From positions 62,001-126,000 of the forward strand of contig ML991844.1 in the NCBI GenBank assembly GCA_010094025.1: a DNA stretch of 64,000 nt, read 5' to 3'. Shown one piece after another: positions 36,050 to 47,154 of this stretch (positions are counted from its first letter, which is position 1; the number at the start of each line of letters is the position of its first letter). A program made the translations under genes and the position numbers. The notes under the pieces were generated by a model. That model was not told the origin of the DNA, searched no databases, and worked only from the letters and a program-made list of their open reading frames with translations. The DNA comes from Viridothelium virens. Its lineage: Eukaryota; Ascomycota; Dothideomycetes; Trypetheliales; Trypetheliaceae.

Positions 36050-36770
36050 GCCGAAGTTTAGTCGAAGAGAAATGACAAGGTCGGAGAAGAAATGCAGGAT
36101 GCGAAACGCTACCATTAACGGTCAACCCACAGTCTTTACCGTAACACGACAATTGCCCCCCTTAATATTCTGGCTTCGGTGTTCTGCGGTAGCAGGTGCA
36201 AATTCAGAGCTTATCGAAGGTTATTACACCCACGTCCTGGCATATCTAACCCATATATACGCCGTACATGGGGTTAATTGGGCCTGATCGCGAACATGCG
36301 ACCCAGGCCATGGCGATTGTGACAAAGGTATTACGGGCTGCGTCGGTAGTTGTACAGGCATCCTAGGCGGACAACGGCTGGTAATGCGAGCTGCAAGGTT
36401 GGTGAGCACACCCTCGAGGAAGCGGCACGTTCTAGATAATTAATTATGCCTCATTAAGACAAGAAGCTCGAGCCAAGCTGCACGGCTGACCAGACCGGAC
36501 TATTCCTTGCCAGAAAGTCGCTCAGCTGAGATCAACTTGTTCTAGAGTACGGACTACGGAGTTCAAGACAGAGAAAGCAGATGCCACACTTTTTCGCTGC
36601 TTTCAGCCTTCCTCGACTTATTTTCTCTGTGCGCGGTAGAGTAGTGCGCGGTTAAGACACGATCCGCCGAAACCCCCGCGTAACGTCAAGATTCACGAAC
36701 CTCACCAAATTTAGCAGGGAAGTTACAATTTTACTATTTCAAATATGGGGCTGTTTGGATGTTAAGCTTG
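36050..36770. other. intergenic, upstream of tyrosinase gene
   Basis: This is the promoter side of the tyrosinase-like gene and then unassigned sequence up to the inverted minisatellite. The frames are short, and no domain is seen. Confidence 0.5.
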
Positions 36771-37318
36771 GTCTAGAGATCTCTGCTTTAATCTCTGCGT
36801 AGGGTTCACCTCTCTGTAGGTCTTCGCTCTCTGCATAAGCGTCTCATCTCTACATAGTCGTCTTATCTTTGCCTAGGTCTTGCACCTCTGCCTGGGTCTC
36901 GTACCTCTCTATGTAAGTAGGCCTCGTACCTCTACGTAAGTAGATCTTGTATCTCTATATAGGTAGGTCTTGTGCCTCTACCTAGGTCTCTTATCTTGAT
37001 ATAGCGAGATCTACGCAAAGAGGCGAAACCCGCACAGAGAGGCGAGACCTACGCAAAGAGGTGAGACCTGCGTAGAGAGGCGAATCCTACGTAGAGAGGT
37101 GAGACCTGCGCAGAGAGGTGAGACTTGAGCAGAGAGGCGAGACTTGGGCAGAGAGGTGGGACCTGTATAGAAAAGCGAGACCTACACAGAGAGGCGGGAA
37201 CTACCTTCACAGAGAGGCGAGACCTTCACAGAGAGGCGAGACCTACAGAGGCAAGACCTGCGTAGAGATGAGAGGTCTACACGAAAAAGCGAGATCCACA
37301 TGGAGATAAGATAGGAGG
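36771..37318. repeat. inverted 19-bp minisatellite (two opposed arrays)
   Basis: The right arm, from about 37004 to 37318, is about 15 diverged head-to-tail copies of a 19-bp unit close to GCGAGACCTACGCAGAGAG. Some copies carry 3-6 extra bases. The left arm, about 36771-37000, contains about 10 copies of the reverse complement, for example CTCTCTGTAGGTCTTCGCT and CCTCTGCCTGGGTCTCGTA. The two arrays meet head-on near 37000, making one long imperfect palindrome that could fold into a hairpin or cruciform. The plus-strand open frame inside it only reads through the repeat and is not a gene. Confidence 0.9.
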
Positions 37319-39474
37319 CCAATATAAAGGTCAGGGATTAGATCAACTTAGATTAAGATTAAGAATAAATCAAGGATCTTTGGGAACCAAGGTTCTTCCA
37401 TTTGTGCAGCAAGGTACAATAATATCCACAACTCTCTACAAATTAGACAAATCAGGCGTATATAGTAAAGTAGGTCAACAGCAAGGCGGATTGGTTTGCA
37501 ACTTTCAAATTGGGCAATAAAAGTGGTGCAAACTGTGTGAAACAGTGAAAATTGTAGTTTGACTAGTAAATTTGGTGAGGTGTGTGAATTTTGACGTTGC
37601 GCGGGGGATTTGGTGGATCAAGTCTTAATCCCACAACGTTGGGCGGTCTAGCAGAAGCATGCTCGACAGAGCCGACAAATTTTGACAGGACAACAAACCA
37701 ACCTCTAGACTGATATGTTAGTGCTCAAGACGCAGGAACGCAGGTCTGCTAAATGTCACTCGGCCGAAAATTAATGTTTAGATCTCGATCCATTCGTAGG
37801 GAGTGTGTGCTCAAAGTGCTGGCTAGATGATGATCAAGTCTGTGCAGTCAAGTACAGTAAGGTTAGAAGGCTGGCACTGAAACAGACGATGGAGAAGAAT
37901 CCAGTAGTGTTTTGGGAGACTGGAGAGCTTTGTCTTGCTGTTGTCAGAATAACGGCATTTCAAGAGCACTCAACGCAGTTGGTGAGCGTCGACTTGTTGA
38001 ACAGAGTTTGGTACAAGTTTTGCATACCCTGTAGAGCATCGAGAATGTGGAGTCCGGGGGTCAGGCCCCTCTTTCAATGATCGAAACAGGGTGCCATTTC
38101 ATATTCAAATTGTTACAGAGTATCAGTCAGGAAATGAAGAAGGCGAAGAAGGTGAGGTAGGGTACAAAGGACGCCAAGGAGTCACGCGTCAGAGATCCGG
38201 CTGGGCCGGTTCAGGATACAATTGGCACAGCGGACCAATGAGAGACCGCTCAATTTGGCACACTGGGGCGAGCTCCGCACCTCCGCAGGTCAGATCGAAT
38301 CAAACTTTGGATGACGGCGTGGGGTCCGACGGCGATCTGTTGAACGAGCCGGGCACTCAGGGAACTCGACTGGCACCAGGATGACTGAGAAAGACGGTGG
38401 GCGGCGTGGCCGGGCAGGGAAGGTTCCCGAGGTTATGCCGACCTAGATATCTATCTGCACTGCTCTCCATGTCTCCCTCCAATCCTTTCCCTTTCCCTTA
38501 TGCGTACCATGGCACGGCCCAGTGGCTCCAACGACCCCTCGTACGCCACAGTACCACATGTTGAAAACTTTATTCCGCGAACCCATGCCAACTACTTCTC
38601 TTTCTGAGACGCTCCACGAACGGTCCTTCACATTGCAGTGGCTTAGCCTGCAACCCTGTACCTGCCCCAAGCTGCTGCTACCGAACTCTTTCTTCAGACA
38701 CAGAAGATTCACTCCACAATTCTCCTGTAGGATCAAACTCCTTTCGTAGCTCCTTAGGAGCAACATAAAACTCGTTCGTTCCGTTACGTGATCTAATGCC
38801 ATGGAGAACCCGGTTAAAACAGGCGTCCAGCAAATTATGAAAGATCTTCATCCTGGGCGAGCCATTCCGGATCATGTAGGGTGCGTATCGGAAGGAAAAA
38901 AATCCTCAGACTCGAGCACAAAAGTCTCAGACCATGTCCAATTATGATTTGCGGTTCATCATCTTCCGGTCCGGCTCGATTTTCGCTGTTCTCGCTATTT
39001 ACTCCTTTTAGCTCCCATGTGCGTAGCAGCGAACCCATTGGATGCCCTTGAACTAGGTCTGATGGCGGAGAAGGAGCGCGTAGATAGTGATGATCCATGG
39101 TTCTCGGGTCAGACGTGAACATGCAGATGACTTAACGCTACTCGGAAAGACTTCCCCGTCCCGTGGTCGTAGGGATTCTCGCTACGCTTCAATGCCCCAT
39201 TATTTTCTTGGTCCTGGCGCGCTGATGATCTTCGCTCACCCTGCTCTTGATGTACTGGACGCCTGCCCAAGGTGCTTCAAATTCCTATTGTGGTATATAT
39301 GTTTTTTTTTTCCTTCGCAATGTCCCAATGATGCATCAATGATTCCCCCAAATTCAGCTCCCCTCCAAGTGCCAGATAGCAGTTGTACAAAAGTATCTAA
39401 TACGTTCGACTCATCACGGTCTTTCTGTCGATACCACTCAATAGCCCGGTAGTAATCGCGAGCGCTCAGCACTC
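37319..39474. other. gene-poor region beside the minisatellite
   Basis: Over 2 kb without a supported gene. The part at 37320-37560 is AT-rich with short direct words (TTAGATTAAGATTAAG). The part at 38090-38440 is GC-richer with an unremarkable 97-residue frame. I found no terminal repeats and no family resemblance, so I do not name an element. The right end should hold the promoter of the receptor gene. Confidence 0.4.
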
Positions 39475-40971
39475 ATGCCTGCACTTCTCTCAGTTAGAGA
39501 CAATGGGCCGCCGCCACTGCCTTCTAGCTATGTTGAATACAGCAACGCCAGTGGCATTCTCGCCATTGTTGGCACTCTTACAGCGCTGGCGCTGTTGGTA
39601 GTGCTGCTGCGAATCTACGTGCGAGCATGCATGTTGAAGGTCTTTGGCATCGACGATCATCTCATGGTTTTGGCTATGGTGAGGGAACTGCATTCATTCC
39701 TAGTTACGTTAATGTTAACACCCACAGTTGCTATCATGCATGCTACTGGTCTGCTTTGTGGAAGAGACGAAGAATGGTCTTGGCAGGCACTTCATTGTTG
39801 CTCTTTCAGATCCAACAACATATAGGACATTCCTGATTGTAACGGCAATCCATCAATCCGGCTCGAAATCTTTTATTTACTAACCGCACACTAGTGGAAC
39901 TGGGTTCATGCCATCCTCTTTGTGCTTTCAAATAGCACCCTCAAAATATCCGTTGCTTTTTTCCTAATGCGAATCACTGCAAGAACGCACTATCATCGCT
40001 TCCTCTGGGGAGTGGTCAGTGAGTGGTCCACTGACCTTGCAGCATCGAACCTACTAATCTTCCTCACAGTCTTCATCATCCTCTTCACCATTGCTTGCTT
40101 TGGTACACTCCTGTTCCAATGCATTCCTGTCTCTGCAGCATGGGACAGTTCGCTGCGACCCCCACCCTTCGGCCACGGAACGGCAAAATGCTATTCGCTT
40201 ACAATCTTTCGCGACATCGGGGTTTTCAATAGCAGTATAATGATGGCTACCGACGTACTCTTTGCCTCTCTACCGGTGCCACTCATTTGGTCCCTACAGC
40301 TCAACAAACGTCAGAAGATATCTCTGATTTGCGCTCTGGGTCTAGGATTCTTTAGTTGCGCTGCGAGTCTTGTCAAAACGGTTCTGCAGTTCAACTTTTT
40401 AAAGAACAAAGACTGGACGGTTCATGATAGCTTCGATGTCTGGGCCTCGGTTGAAGTGAACGTTGGCATTCTAGCAGCAAGTCTACCCGCACTGAAGCCT
40501 TTATTGAACGGGATGCTTGAGCCGGTCAAACGAGCTCTTACCGGATCATCAAAACTTCCCGGACTGGACTCGAAAGGCAGTTCGAACCGCTCCAGAAAGG
40601 CATCATCGATGTTTGGAGTTCGCGTCATCAATGGCAGAAGTGCAAGCAGTCTCGGATATCTCAAGCACTCGAGTGATAAAGACATACCAATGAATCTGCT
40701 CCCAAGCGAGACAATCCACGCCAATCACCGGGGTTCCTTCTGCGAAGGACCAAAAGGAGGATTTGGGGTTGGCGTTTCTAGCGGAGAACTTTATCCTTCG
40801 CACAGAACTGAGATTGCAAGCACATCCGACGACAGAAGGGAATATGGCGGAGGCGTTACGTGGTTGAATTACGCGGCTCAAGGCAGTGACGACAATCTTA
40901 ACTATTCACAGCCAAGTGGTGCGAGTGGAAAGAATGGGATCATGAAGACTACAGAAGTCAGACTTACTTGA
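39475..40971 (+). CDS. Pth11-like/rhodopsin-domain seven-helix membrane protein
   Basis: Four exons (39475-39678, 39728-39838, 39895-40018, 40070-40971) give 446 residues. Seven hydrophobic segments can be followed: ILAIVGTLTALALLVVLLRI; the LLSCMLLVCF stretch in exon 2; WVHAILFVLSNSTLKISVAF; VIFIILFTIACFGTLLFQC; the DVLFASLPVPLIWSLQL stretch; ISLICALGLGFFSCAASLVK; and VEVNVGILAASLPALKPLL. The order and motifs (CxPxxxAWD-like CIPVSAAWD, SLPVPLIW, EVNVGILAASLP) are those of the fungal rhodopsin/Pth11-related family (PF20684 type) at the plasma membrane. The cytoplasmic tail is Ser/Gly-rich. Pth11 itself senses host surface cues; a sensing role here is inferred. The third intron is 51 bp, in frame and stop-free. 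Confidence 0.9.
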
Positions 40972-41392
40972 ACTGAAGACTTTCATCCATCTCTCGACCA
41001 TCCATCGAGCTTGGATTCTCGGACCGCATTTAATGGGAGGCGACGGCGTTGCATTTTTATGTATGGCACAAATGTAAGGATGTAAAGTGATCACTGGGGT
41101 TTTTTTTTTTTTTTTTTTTTTTTTCTCTATTTCGAGGAATTGGGGTTCGATGGACGAATATGGCATATCTGGAATATGACGAATGTACTGTACTAAACAC
41201 CTCGATTTTCCGTTCTCGGAGCATGTAAATCTAATATACCTATAGATAAAAGAGGAGCAACTTGATGATTTGATAGCGTCTCTGCTTGAGCTACTGCATT
41301 ATTGATGTGGTATGCCATTTTGGAGTTTCAACACGGCCTTGCTAGCGGTGTACCGGGATATCTCATGCAACACTCAGTCGCTCCCTTCGAGT
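40972..41392. other. convergent 3' region with poly-T tract
   Basis: This separates the receptor and carboxylesterase 3' ends. It contains a 25-nt T run and AT-rich sequence that would suit transcript ends on both strands. Confidence 0.6.
41100..41124. repeat. T25 homopolymer
   Basis: An uninterrupted run of 25 T. On the minus strand it is poly-A. It has no flanking duplications that I could see, so it is a simple microsatellite rather than the tail of an inserted retrocopy. Confidence 0.9.
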
Positions 41393-43304
41393 TCACATTG
41401 TCGAAGGATTTCCGCCACCTAACGCGGACAAATTCGCGAAATTATTCAGCCCACCGAGGAAGGCTTCCGCGGCAGGAGAGGCAGATCCACTGCTCAATTG
41501 ATTCAAGGCACCGAGGAGGCCTCCTGGAATTGGTGCTGCCAGAGTCTCCAACGTCGAACATGCGTAATCGAAAGTGATTGGAGAGATGTAACTAGGCTGC
41601 GTTTGGTTCATGTAGGCGAACCGAATCAAAGTTGACATGTTTTGGTCGTATGTGGGAAATTCATATGGTGCCTCGTCGAATCCGCATTCTGGATTCTTGG
41701 CAAAAGAGGCCCAGACACCCATCAGGTAAGACGAGATAGACTGTTCCACGGGTGTGTCTTGCTGCTGACTTGCGTTCTGTGCGGTTCCCCACACAACAGA
41801 GATTTCAGAACCGTGCCAAGCGCCCGAATTTGGTACACTCGTCAAACGCAGGTTTGGGAATTCGCCAAAGTAGCGGTACCGCCAGACAGGTACATTGTGT
41901 GTAGCACGAACGTTCGCAGCGTCAGACGCGGGACAGGTGAAGACGGCAAGGTTGAAGATGGCCCAAAGAATGTCAGGGATGCGCTCATTGCCTGCTTTAG
42001 CAAGGACCTTGAATAAACCCGCTTCATAATCGTTGTTACCCGTAAAATACGGTTTTTGGATGAATTTTCCCTCGGCGGCACGGGTGCTGTAATTGGAAAA
42101 GACAACCTGCTCGTCCGCGGTGGGTCCAAATTGACCAAGTACGGCCATCAGCGGATTGGTGGTTCTAGTGGCGGCGAGGATCTCAGAGGTGCTTTTGTTG
42201 CGCACGCAGGCGAGGGTTACCGGGATGCCTGCTAATTCGCCGCCACATCCAAGTATCTGAGAGGCGTTGAACCAGGCTGCAGTATTATTCGGAGGCGCAG
42301 GGGTTGCGAATGATACTGCGGTTCCAGATTCGGGAATGAAACCTGCAACAATTGGATTTTCAGTCCAAGCATAGCTGTAATAGTCGACGCTGGTACCTCC
42401 AGCAGATTGTCCAAAGATCGTAATACGATTAGGATCTCCTCCAAATGCAGCAATGTTATCCCTAACCCATTCGACAGCTAAGCGTTGATCGAGTAACCCA
42501 GGATTTTGGGGTGCATCAGGCTGATCAGGTAGACCTGGAAAACCGAATACGTTCAAGCGGTAGCTATTCGGCCGTTAATGATGACGAACGAAAGTAGAAT
42601 AGAGAGAGGTGACCCACTTCGCACTGACCACGATGACATCCTCCTCATCTGCAAAATATTCGCCGTCATAGGTAGGATTGTTTGTGTTCCCGGTTTGGAA
42701 GCCTCCACCATAGATCCAGAAAAGCACAGCCTTTGCTTTTTCTCCTGACTGTGGTTTGGTCCAGATGTTTAGTGTCAGACAATCTTCGCTTGTGATGTCT
42801 CCAGATTGGATAAGTTCGGCAAGTACAAGGTCAGAATTGGTACCGGCCAAGCCCAAGCTTGAAGCTTCAGATGTTGAGATTGCTTCGAGGTTGGCTGCAC
42901 AGTCACTGCCCTCGGTGTCAACTTAAGATTCGAAATCTTGCCGAATGTCGGTGATACGTACGGAGACTGTGGATTATTAGTCTCAAATGGCAACTGAAGA
43001 TGACTCGACTCACAAATTTGGTGGCGTTTATAAAGCCTGAGCCGAGAAAGGGTCTCGGGGCTGCAAATCTCAAGGCTCCCACCGGTGGTTGGGCAAAAGG
43101 GATACCCAAGTACTCAGAGACCTGGTCACGATACGTAGCTACTTTCCCTATGACCGTACCACTGGTAGTTTTCACGGGCTGACCAGGAGTGAAGCAATAC
43201 TGATCATGCACGCCATTGTATCTTTTTGGTTGTGGTGAACCAAGAACGAGTTGAAACTCGTTGAAGAAACTGGCAACCGCAACAAAAACTTGGAGAATCT
43301 TCAT
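41393..43304 (-). CDS. secreted type B carboxylesterase/lipase
   Basis: Best model: exons 43304-43014, 42962-42966 (a 5-nt microexon), 42905-42618 and 42563-41393, giving 584 residues with all phases kept. The N-terminus MKILQVFVAVASFFNEFQ is a signal peptide. Family motifs follow: YLGIPFAQPPVGALRF, SEDCLTLNIWTKP, FWIYGGGFQTGN, VVSANYRLNVFGFPG and the nucleophile elbow FGQSAGG (Ser about 248; most relatives have GESAGG). The catalytic His is probably in GAWHGSEI. The microexon is needed because the 47-bp and 56-bp introns on each side are both canonical. Splicing them yields FSPDC, which fits the FxPxC seen in relatives. The family hydrolyses carboxylic esters or lipids; the substrate is unknown. 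Confidence 0.92.
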
Positions 43305-44233
43305 TCTGCTAGAGAAGAGAATGTTGAATTGATGAATTGAAATGTGAAAGTGGATCGATTGTAGAGGTGTTTTGGAAACTAGTGGGTCTGCAGGAAGCAG
43401 GTGAGAGGGAGGTATACACTAGTACAAATGAGGTAATAACGACCAAGGTCTCCACTGCGACTGCCTTCCAATAGAGAATGCAAAAAGCAGAAAGGAATAA
43501 CGAAAAACATAGGAATGAACATTTCGCTTTTTATCTAGAAGACGTCTTCATGAGTATGGGATCGCAATTTGCAATCTTTGATGTTTGCCAATCCCCAAGG
43601 TAAGCCGGTAACTACTAGGCCTTTTGTGTCACATTGGCTGATGCGGGGAATACATTTGGGTGGTTTTGGCCCTGGATTACGGATATAGCAAGGCAACAGT
43701 CTAATAAAGGCCGTGCACGACTAAGGGATTGAAGCGATTCAGAAAGTAATCCTCTTTTGCTGATTTGGCTCGGTATTTTTTGTAGCCATCAAGGACTGGC
43801 ACGACGTAGCGTACATAAGATAAAGCGGCGAGGAAATGGTTCCTAGGTAGGGTGATGCCATGATTGCTGATGGCACTGCATCGCAATCGATGATGCAATC
43901 TACGTCTGTCTCTACAATGGCTGGAGTAGGAGACAACCTCGGTCTCTGTAAAATAAGGAGTACGAAGTGCGGTGGCTTGTAGATTAGCACCCAAGATTCA
44001 ATTGCTCATACTCTACAAGAGTGGGAGATTGTTGAGTTTCACATGATGAGACGAACAGGAGAACATGTGGTTCTAGAGGAATGAGGTCTGACGTCACACT
44101 CGAGTCGCCTGCGTAGTAGCCTGTGTTACGTGCCGCTAACCTTTTTAGGAAAAGTGGTAATCGCCTCGTCTCTGCTTCGACTACGGAGCACAGTATCATT
44201 GCTGGGGGCAGGTCCACGCATGACACGACTGCT
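43305..44233. other. divergent intergenic region
   Basis: Upstream of both the carboxylesterase (minus) and the F-box/WD40 gene (plus). Only short frames are present. The plus-strand frame stays open from 44123 to the chosen ATG, but without an ATG in frame. Confidence 0.5.
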
Positions 44234-46108
44234 ATGTTGGCAGACCTTCCCTTTGAGCTTCTCGCCCATATCGTAGCCCATCTATCCACCGCGCGTGCCG
44301 TTCGAGCTCTTTCTCTTACTTGCCGTACTTTGAAGGAATTTGTCGATCAGGAAGCATGGCGAATTTTTACGCACTCCCGCTTCCCCTCAATATCTACTCC
44401 TGGGTTATGGAAAGAGGCAGCCCATGTTCTCACGACCTTGTCGAGGAACTGGGATCGTCGTTCACTTGTTGCCAGATACCTGGAGCCTAATGGAGCCATC
44501 ACTACCCTTCCTACCGGAAATCAGATCCAAAGATGGAAGAGGCCCCAAGGCCAGAGCATGGGCTACCAACCTAGGATCGAAAGCTTTACCGAGTGGATCG
44601 GCCCCAAATGGATTGACCAAAAGGAACTCCTGGCTTGGAGCGCCGGTACTGAACTTGTCTTGCGGATCCAGCAGACAACACAAAGAGCTGCCCGTCAATG
44701 GCGGCGAGCTGCTTCCGATTCTCATCGATTATTCTGTCAGAACAGGTGGTTCACCTTCAAGTCGCCCGACACCAGCGAGGGAAGAGATGACATCACTTCG
44801 CTAAAGCTGCTGCGACCTTGGCAATGTGATGTCGAGTCGGTAATTGGCGAGGTTCAGCATGTAATCTTAGGGAGAGCCAACGGGGACCTACGTCGCTTGG
44901 AGTTTAATTTAACCTCACCTAGTGCGCCATATCAACAAGTATACGCGACGAGACGGCAAAGTGTATTGTCGATAGATGTCTCCCCATCATCCTCTCCACT
45001 ACTCGCTTCCTGTTTAGGTGACTCTCGAGTCACGTTATACAACGTGTATAATGACAAAACCTTTAACGAGCCGATTTCTGAGACTACACTGTCTAATTCA
45101 CAGCCGAATAGTAGGCTCTGGTCAACCAAGTTCCTTTCTGATACTTGTCTCGCTGTCGGTACAGGACCGTCGAGGAATCCTTTAAGCATTTACGACGTCA
45201 CCCCGACTGGCATTCGCCAATACTCTACCCGGAAATTGGATCAGCTCAGTTTGGAATATAGTGCAGAATGTACCTGGCCGTCCTCAACGTCCGTGTACGC
45301 AGTCACACCACTGCCATCTTCCTCAGTTGCGAGCGCTCTACCTGGCGAAGTTTTTCTTAGTGGTGCCTTTGACGGTAGGATTAGGCTTCATGATCTTCGT
45401 TCACCAAACGCAGCCGAGCAGTCGTATTTTGATGGTGCTGATGAGTCTGCTATCTACTCTCTTGCTACTGTTGGCCGCGAACGTCTAGCGGCGGGCACGG
45501 CGCGTCATAGTATGGTCAAGTTCTTCGATTTGCGCGTAGATGGTGGCCGCGTCTATCACTATATCGATGCTCTTGCACAGGAACGGAAAAATCGAAACGA
45601 CAAATTGCGTTCATCTGATGTAATTGCAAGATTTACGGACGAAGCTACAGAGTCCGGGTTCAAGAACCTGGACGGCGGAGCAGGCTGGAACTTATTCCTA
45701 AATCCACGTGAGATGCATGCTGCACCTGGCCGTGGTCACTCGACCTGGTCGTCTCGTCGTGCTGTCGAATCGCCAGTATATTCGCTTTCCATGCCATCTA
45801 CATATTCACCAACCCTCTTCGCTGGCGTTGAAAATGCTCTTGTGCAGCTTGACTTTGCTTCGGTGCTGGACCGGCATCCTGACCCCACGCACGCTACCAG
45901 TATGAAATTTGATGCGACTGGCGACGTAGATATTAGACAAACATGGAACAGAAAAAGTGATGTGCTCAATTTGGGCATGTATGAGCAGATGAATGGCATA
46001 AATGCAGAGACGCTGCGGCTAAAGGTCCAAAAGAGTCTTCAGAGCAAGGACTGGGAAGTGAGACCCAATGGTCTTGATGAGCGCTGGCGAGATAGCAGTG
46101 AACTATGA
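44234..46108 (+). CDS. F-box protein with WD40-like propeller
   Basis: An intronless frame of 624 residues from the ATG at 44234. The F-box is at the extreme N-terminus: MLADLPFELLAHIVAHLSTA with RALSLTCRTLKEFV. WD40-like blades follow from the middle onward (VLSIDVSPSSSPLLASCLGD, FLSGAFDGRIRLHDLRS, RLAAGTARHSMVKFFDLRV). The blades are weak, as in other fungal proteins of this kind. F-box plus WD40 proteins recruit substrates to SCF ubiquitin ligases through Skp1. The substrate cannot be inferred. The upstream open segment to 44123 lacks an ATG in this frame. Confidence 0.88.
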   Translation: MLADLPFELLAHIVAHLSTARAVRALSLTCRTLKEFVDQEAWRIFTHSRFPSISTPGLWKEAAHVLTTLSRNWDRRSLVARYLEPNGAITTLPTGNQIQRWKRPQGQSMGYQPRIESFTEWIGPKWIDQKELLAWSAGTELVLRIQQTTQRAARQWRRAASDSHRLFCQNRWFTFKSPDTSEGRDDITSLKLLRPWQCDVESVIGEVQHVILGRANGDLRRLEFNLTSPSAPYQQVYATRRQSVLSIDVSPSSSPLLASCLGDSRVTLYNVYNDKTFNEPISETTLSNSQPNSRLWSTKFLSDTCLAVGTGPSRNPLSIYDVTPTGIRQYSTRKLDQLSLEYSAECTWPSSTSVYAVTPLPSSSVASALPGEVFLSGAFDGRIRLHDLRSPNAAEQSYFDGADESAIYSLATVGRERLAAGTARHSMVKFFDLRVDGGRVYHYIDALAQERKNRNDKLRSSDVIARFTDEATESGFKNLDGGAGWNLFLNPREMHAAPGRGHSTWSSRRAVESPVYSLSMPSTYSPTLFAGVENALVQLDFASVLDRHPDPTHATSMKFDATGDVDIRQTWNRKSDVLNLGMYEQMNGINAETLRLKVQKSLQSKDWEVRPNGLDERWRDSSEL

Positions 46109-47154
46109 ACTAAATTATTTTCCAACTGGTGTTTATTGCTTTGTCACAAGCACTCTGCCTCACTTTTTATGATGAAACCAGATGAATGAACAACTTTCCC
46201 AAGACAGTGACAGAATGAGTGCTGTGTGAGAAGGCGATTCTTTGAGAAGGGGTACTTTTGTATTTGCGTCTTATGCGAAGATAGCCGAGAGTACTGCTTT
46301 TATACTAATTGTGCAATGCCATTAAGAGAGCGCGTTCTGTCATGGCCATGTGGTGACCAACATGATTTTTCTCGATTGAAGATCGACCAGGCTGCGGAAG
46401 CAACGCATAGAGACCACCAATCGTCTATCAGAACGATAAACCAATGATCTTACTTCCTCATCGTATTCAAATGGAGTGCGGGATGAGGTAACGGACCACT
46501 GACACAGAGCTCAGTTAGATGATGCATAATTGCGGCAACCCGACGGCATGCCGGGCATGGGTTGAATGGTCGACCTCGGATCTATTCATTGTTCAGTATG
46601 GAAGTTAGCTGTCTGGTTCATATACTGGCTGGTCATAATATCTCTTGCTCCTTTTCAGAGAAAGACGAAAGTAGAAGCTACGAAATAAACAAGGGTCCTG
46701 GGGTTACTATCTTGGTGGTCTTTCTCGGCACGTCTGGCACTGTCCGTTCTCAAAAGTCCTGGAGAAAGATAGGATAAAAGATAAGAAGATGTGAAAGGAT
46801 ATAGACTAAAATTTTTGGCACATCCTAAATATTGTGGGACATGGGAGTAGCGCCACCTATATACAGAGCTGCGCAGAGGTCCATGCGCATAGCCTGGTGA
46901 CACATTACATGACCTTTCATCTCATCTCCAAGCACAGAGATCAGAAGCACAGCTGCATAGAATAATGGATGAGAATAGAAAGCTGTAGATATGCATAAAT
47001 TCAATCGCAAAATCATAAAAAATAATTCTCATGAAAAGGACTTTTTGGTAAAAAAAAAAAGAGACGAAAGCTAGATAGAAGAGATGAAAAGTGAAAATAT
47101 TAAAATTATCAATTATTTATATAATTTTACATGCTCTGAAGCCCAGAATGCGGC
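46109..47154. other. intergenic, AT-rich toward the tRNA
   Basis: This is 3' flank of the F-box gene, then increasingly AT-rich sequence with an A10 run at about 47050, typical of the upstream flank of a Pol III gene. No coding evidence is seen. Confidence 0.5.

Noticed and set aside
37118-37309. 63-codon frame rich in RGE and AR motifs
   Set aside because: It only reads through the 19-bp minisatellite; not a gene.
36771-37318. CRISPR-like array
   Set aside because: The units are contiguous without spacers, lie in opposite orientations and occur in a fungal nuclear genome.
41100-41124. Poly-T as the tail of an inserted retrocopy
   Set aside because: No flanking target duplication and no element body next to it; treated as a microsatellite.
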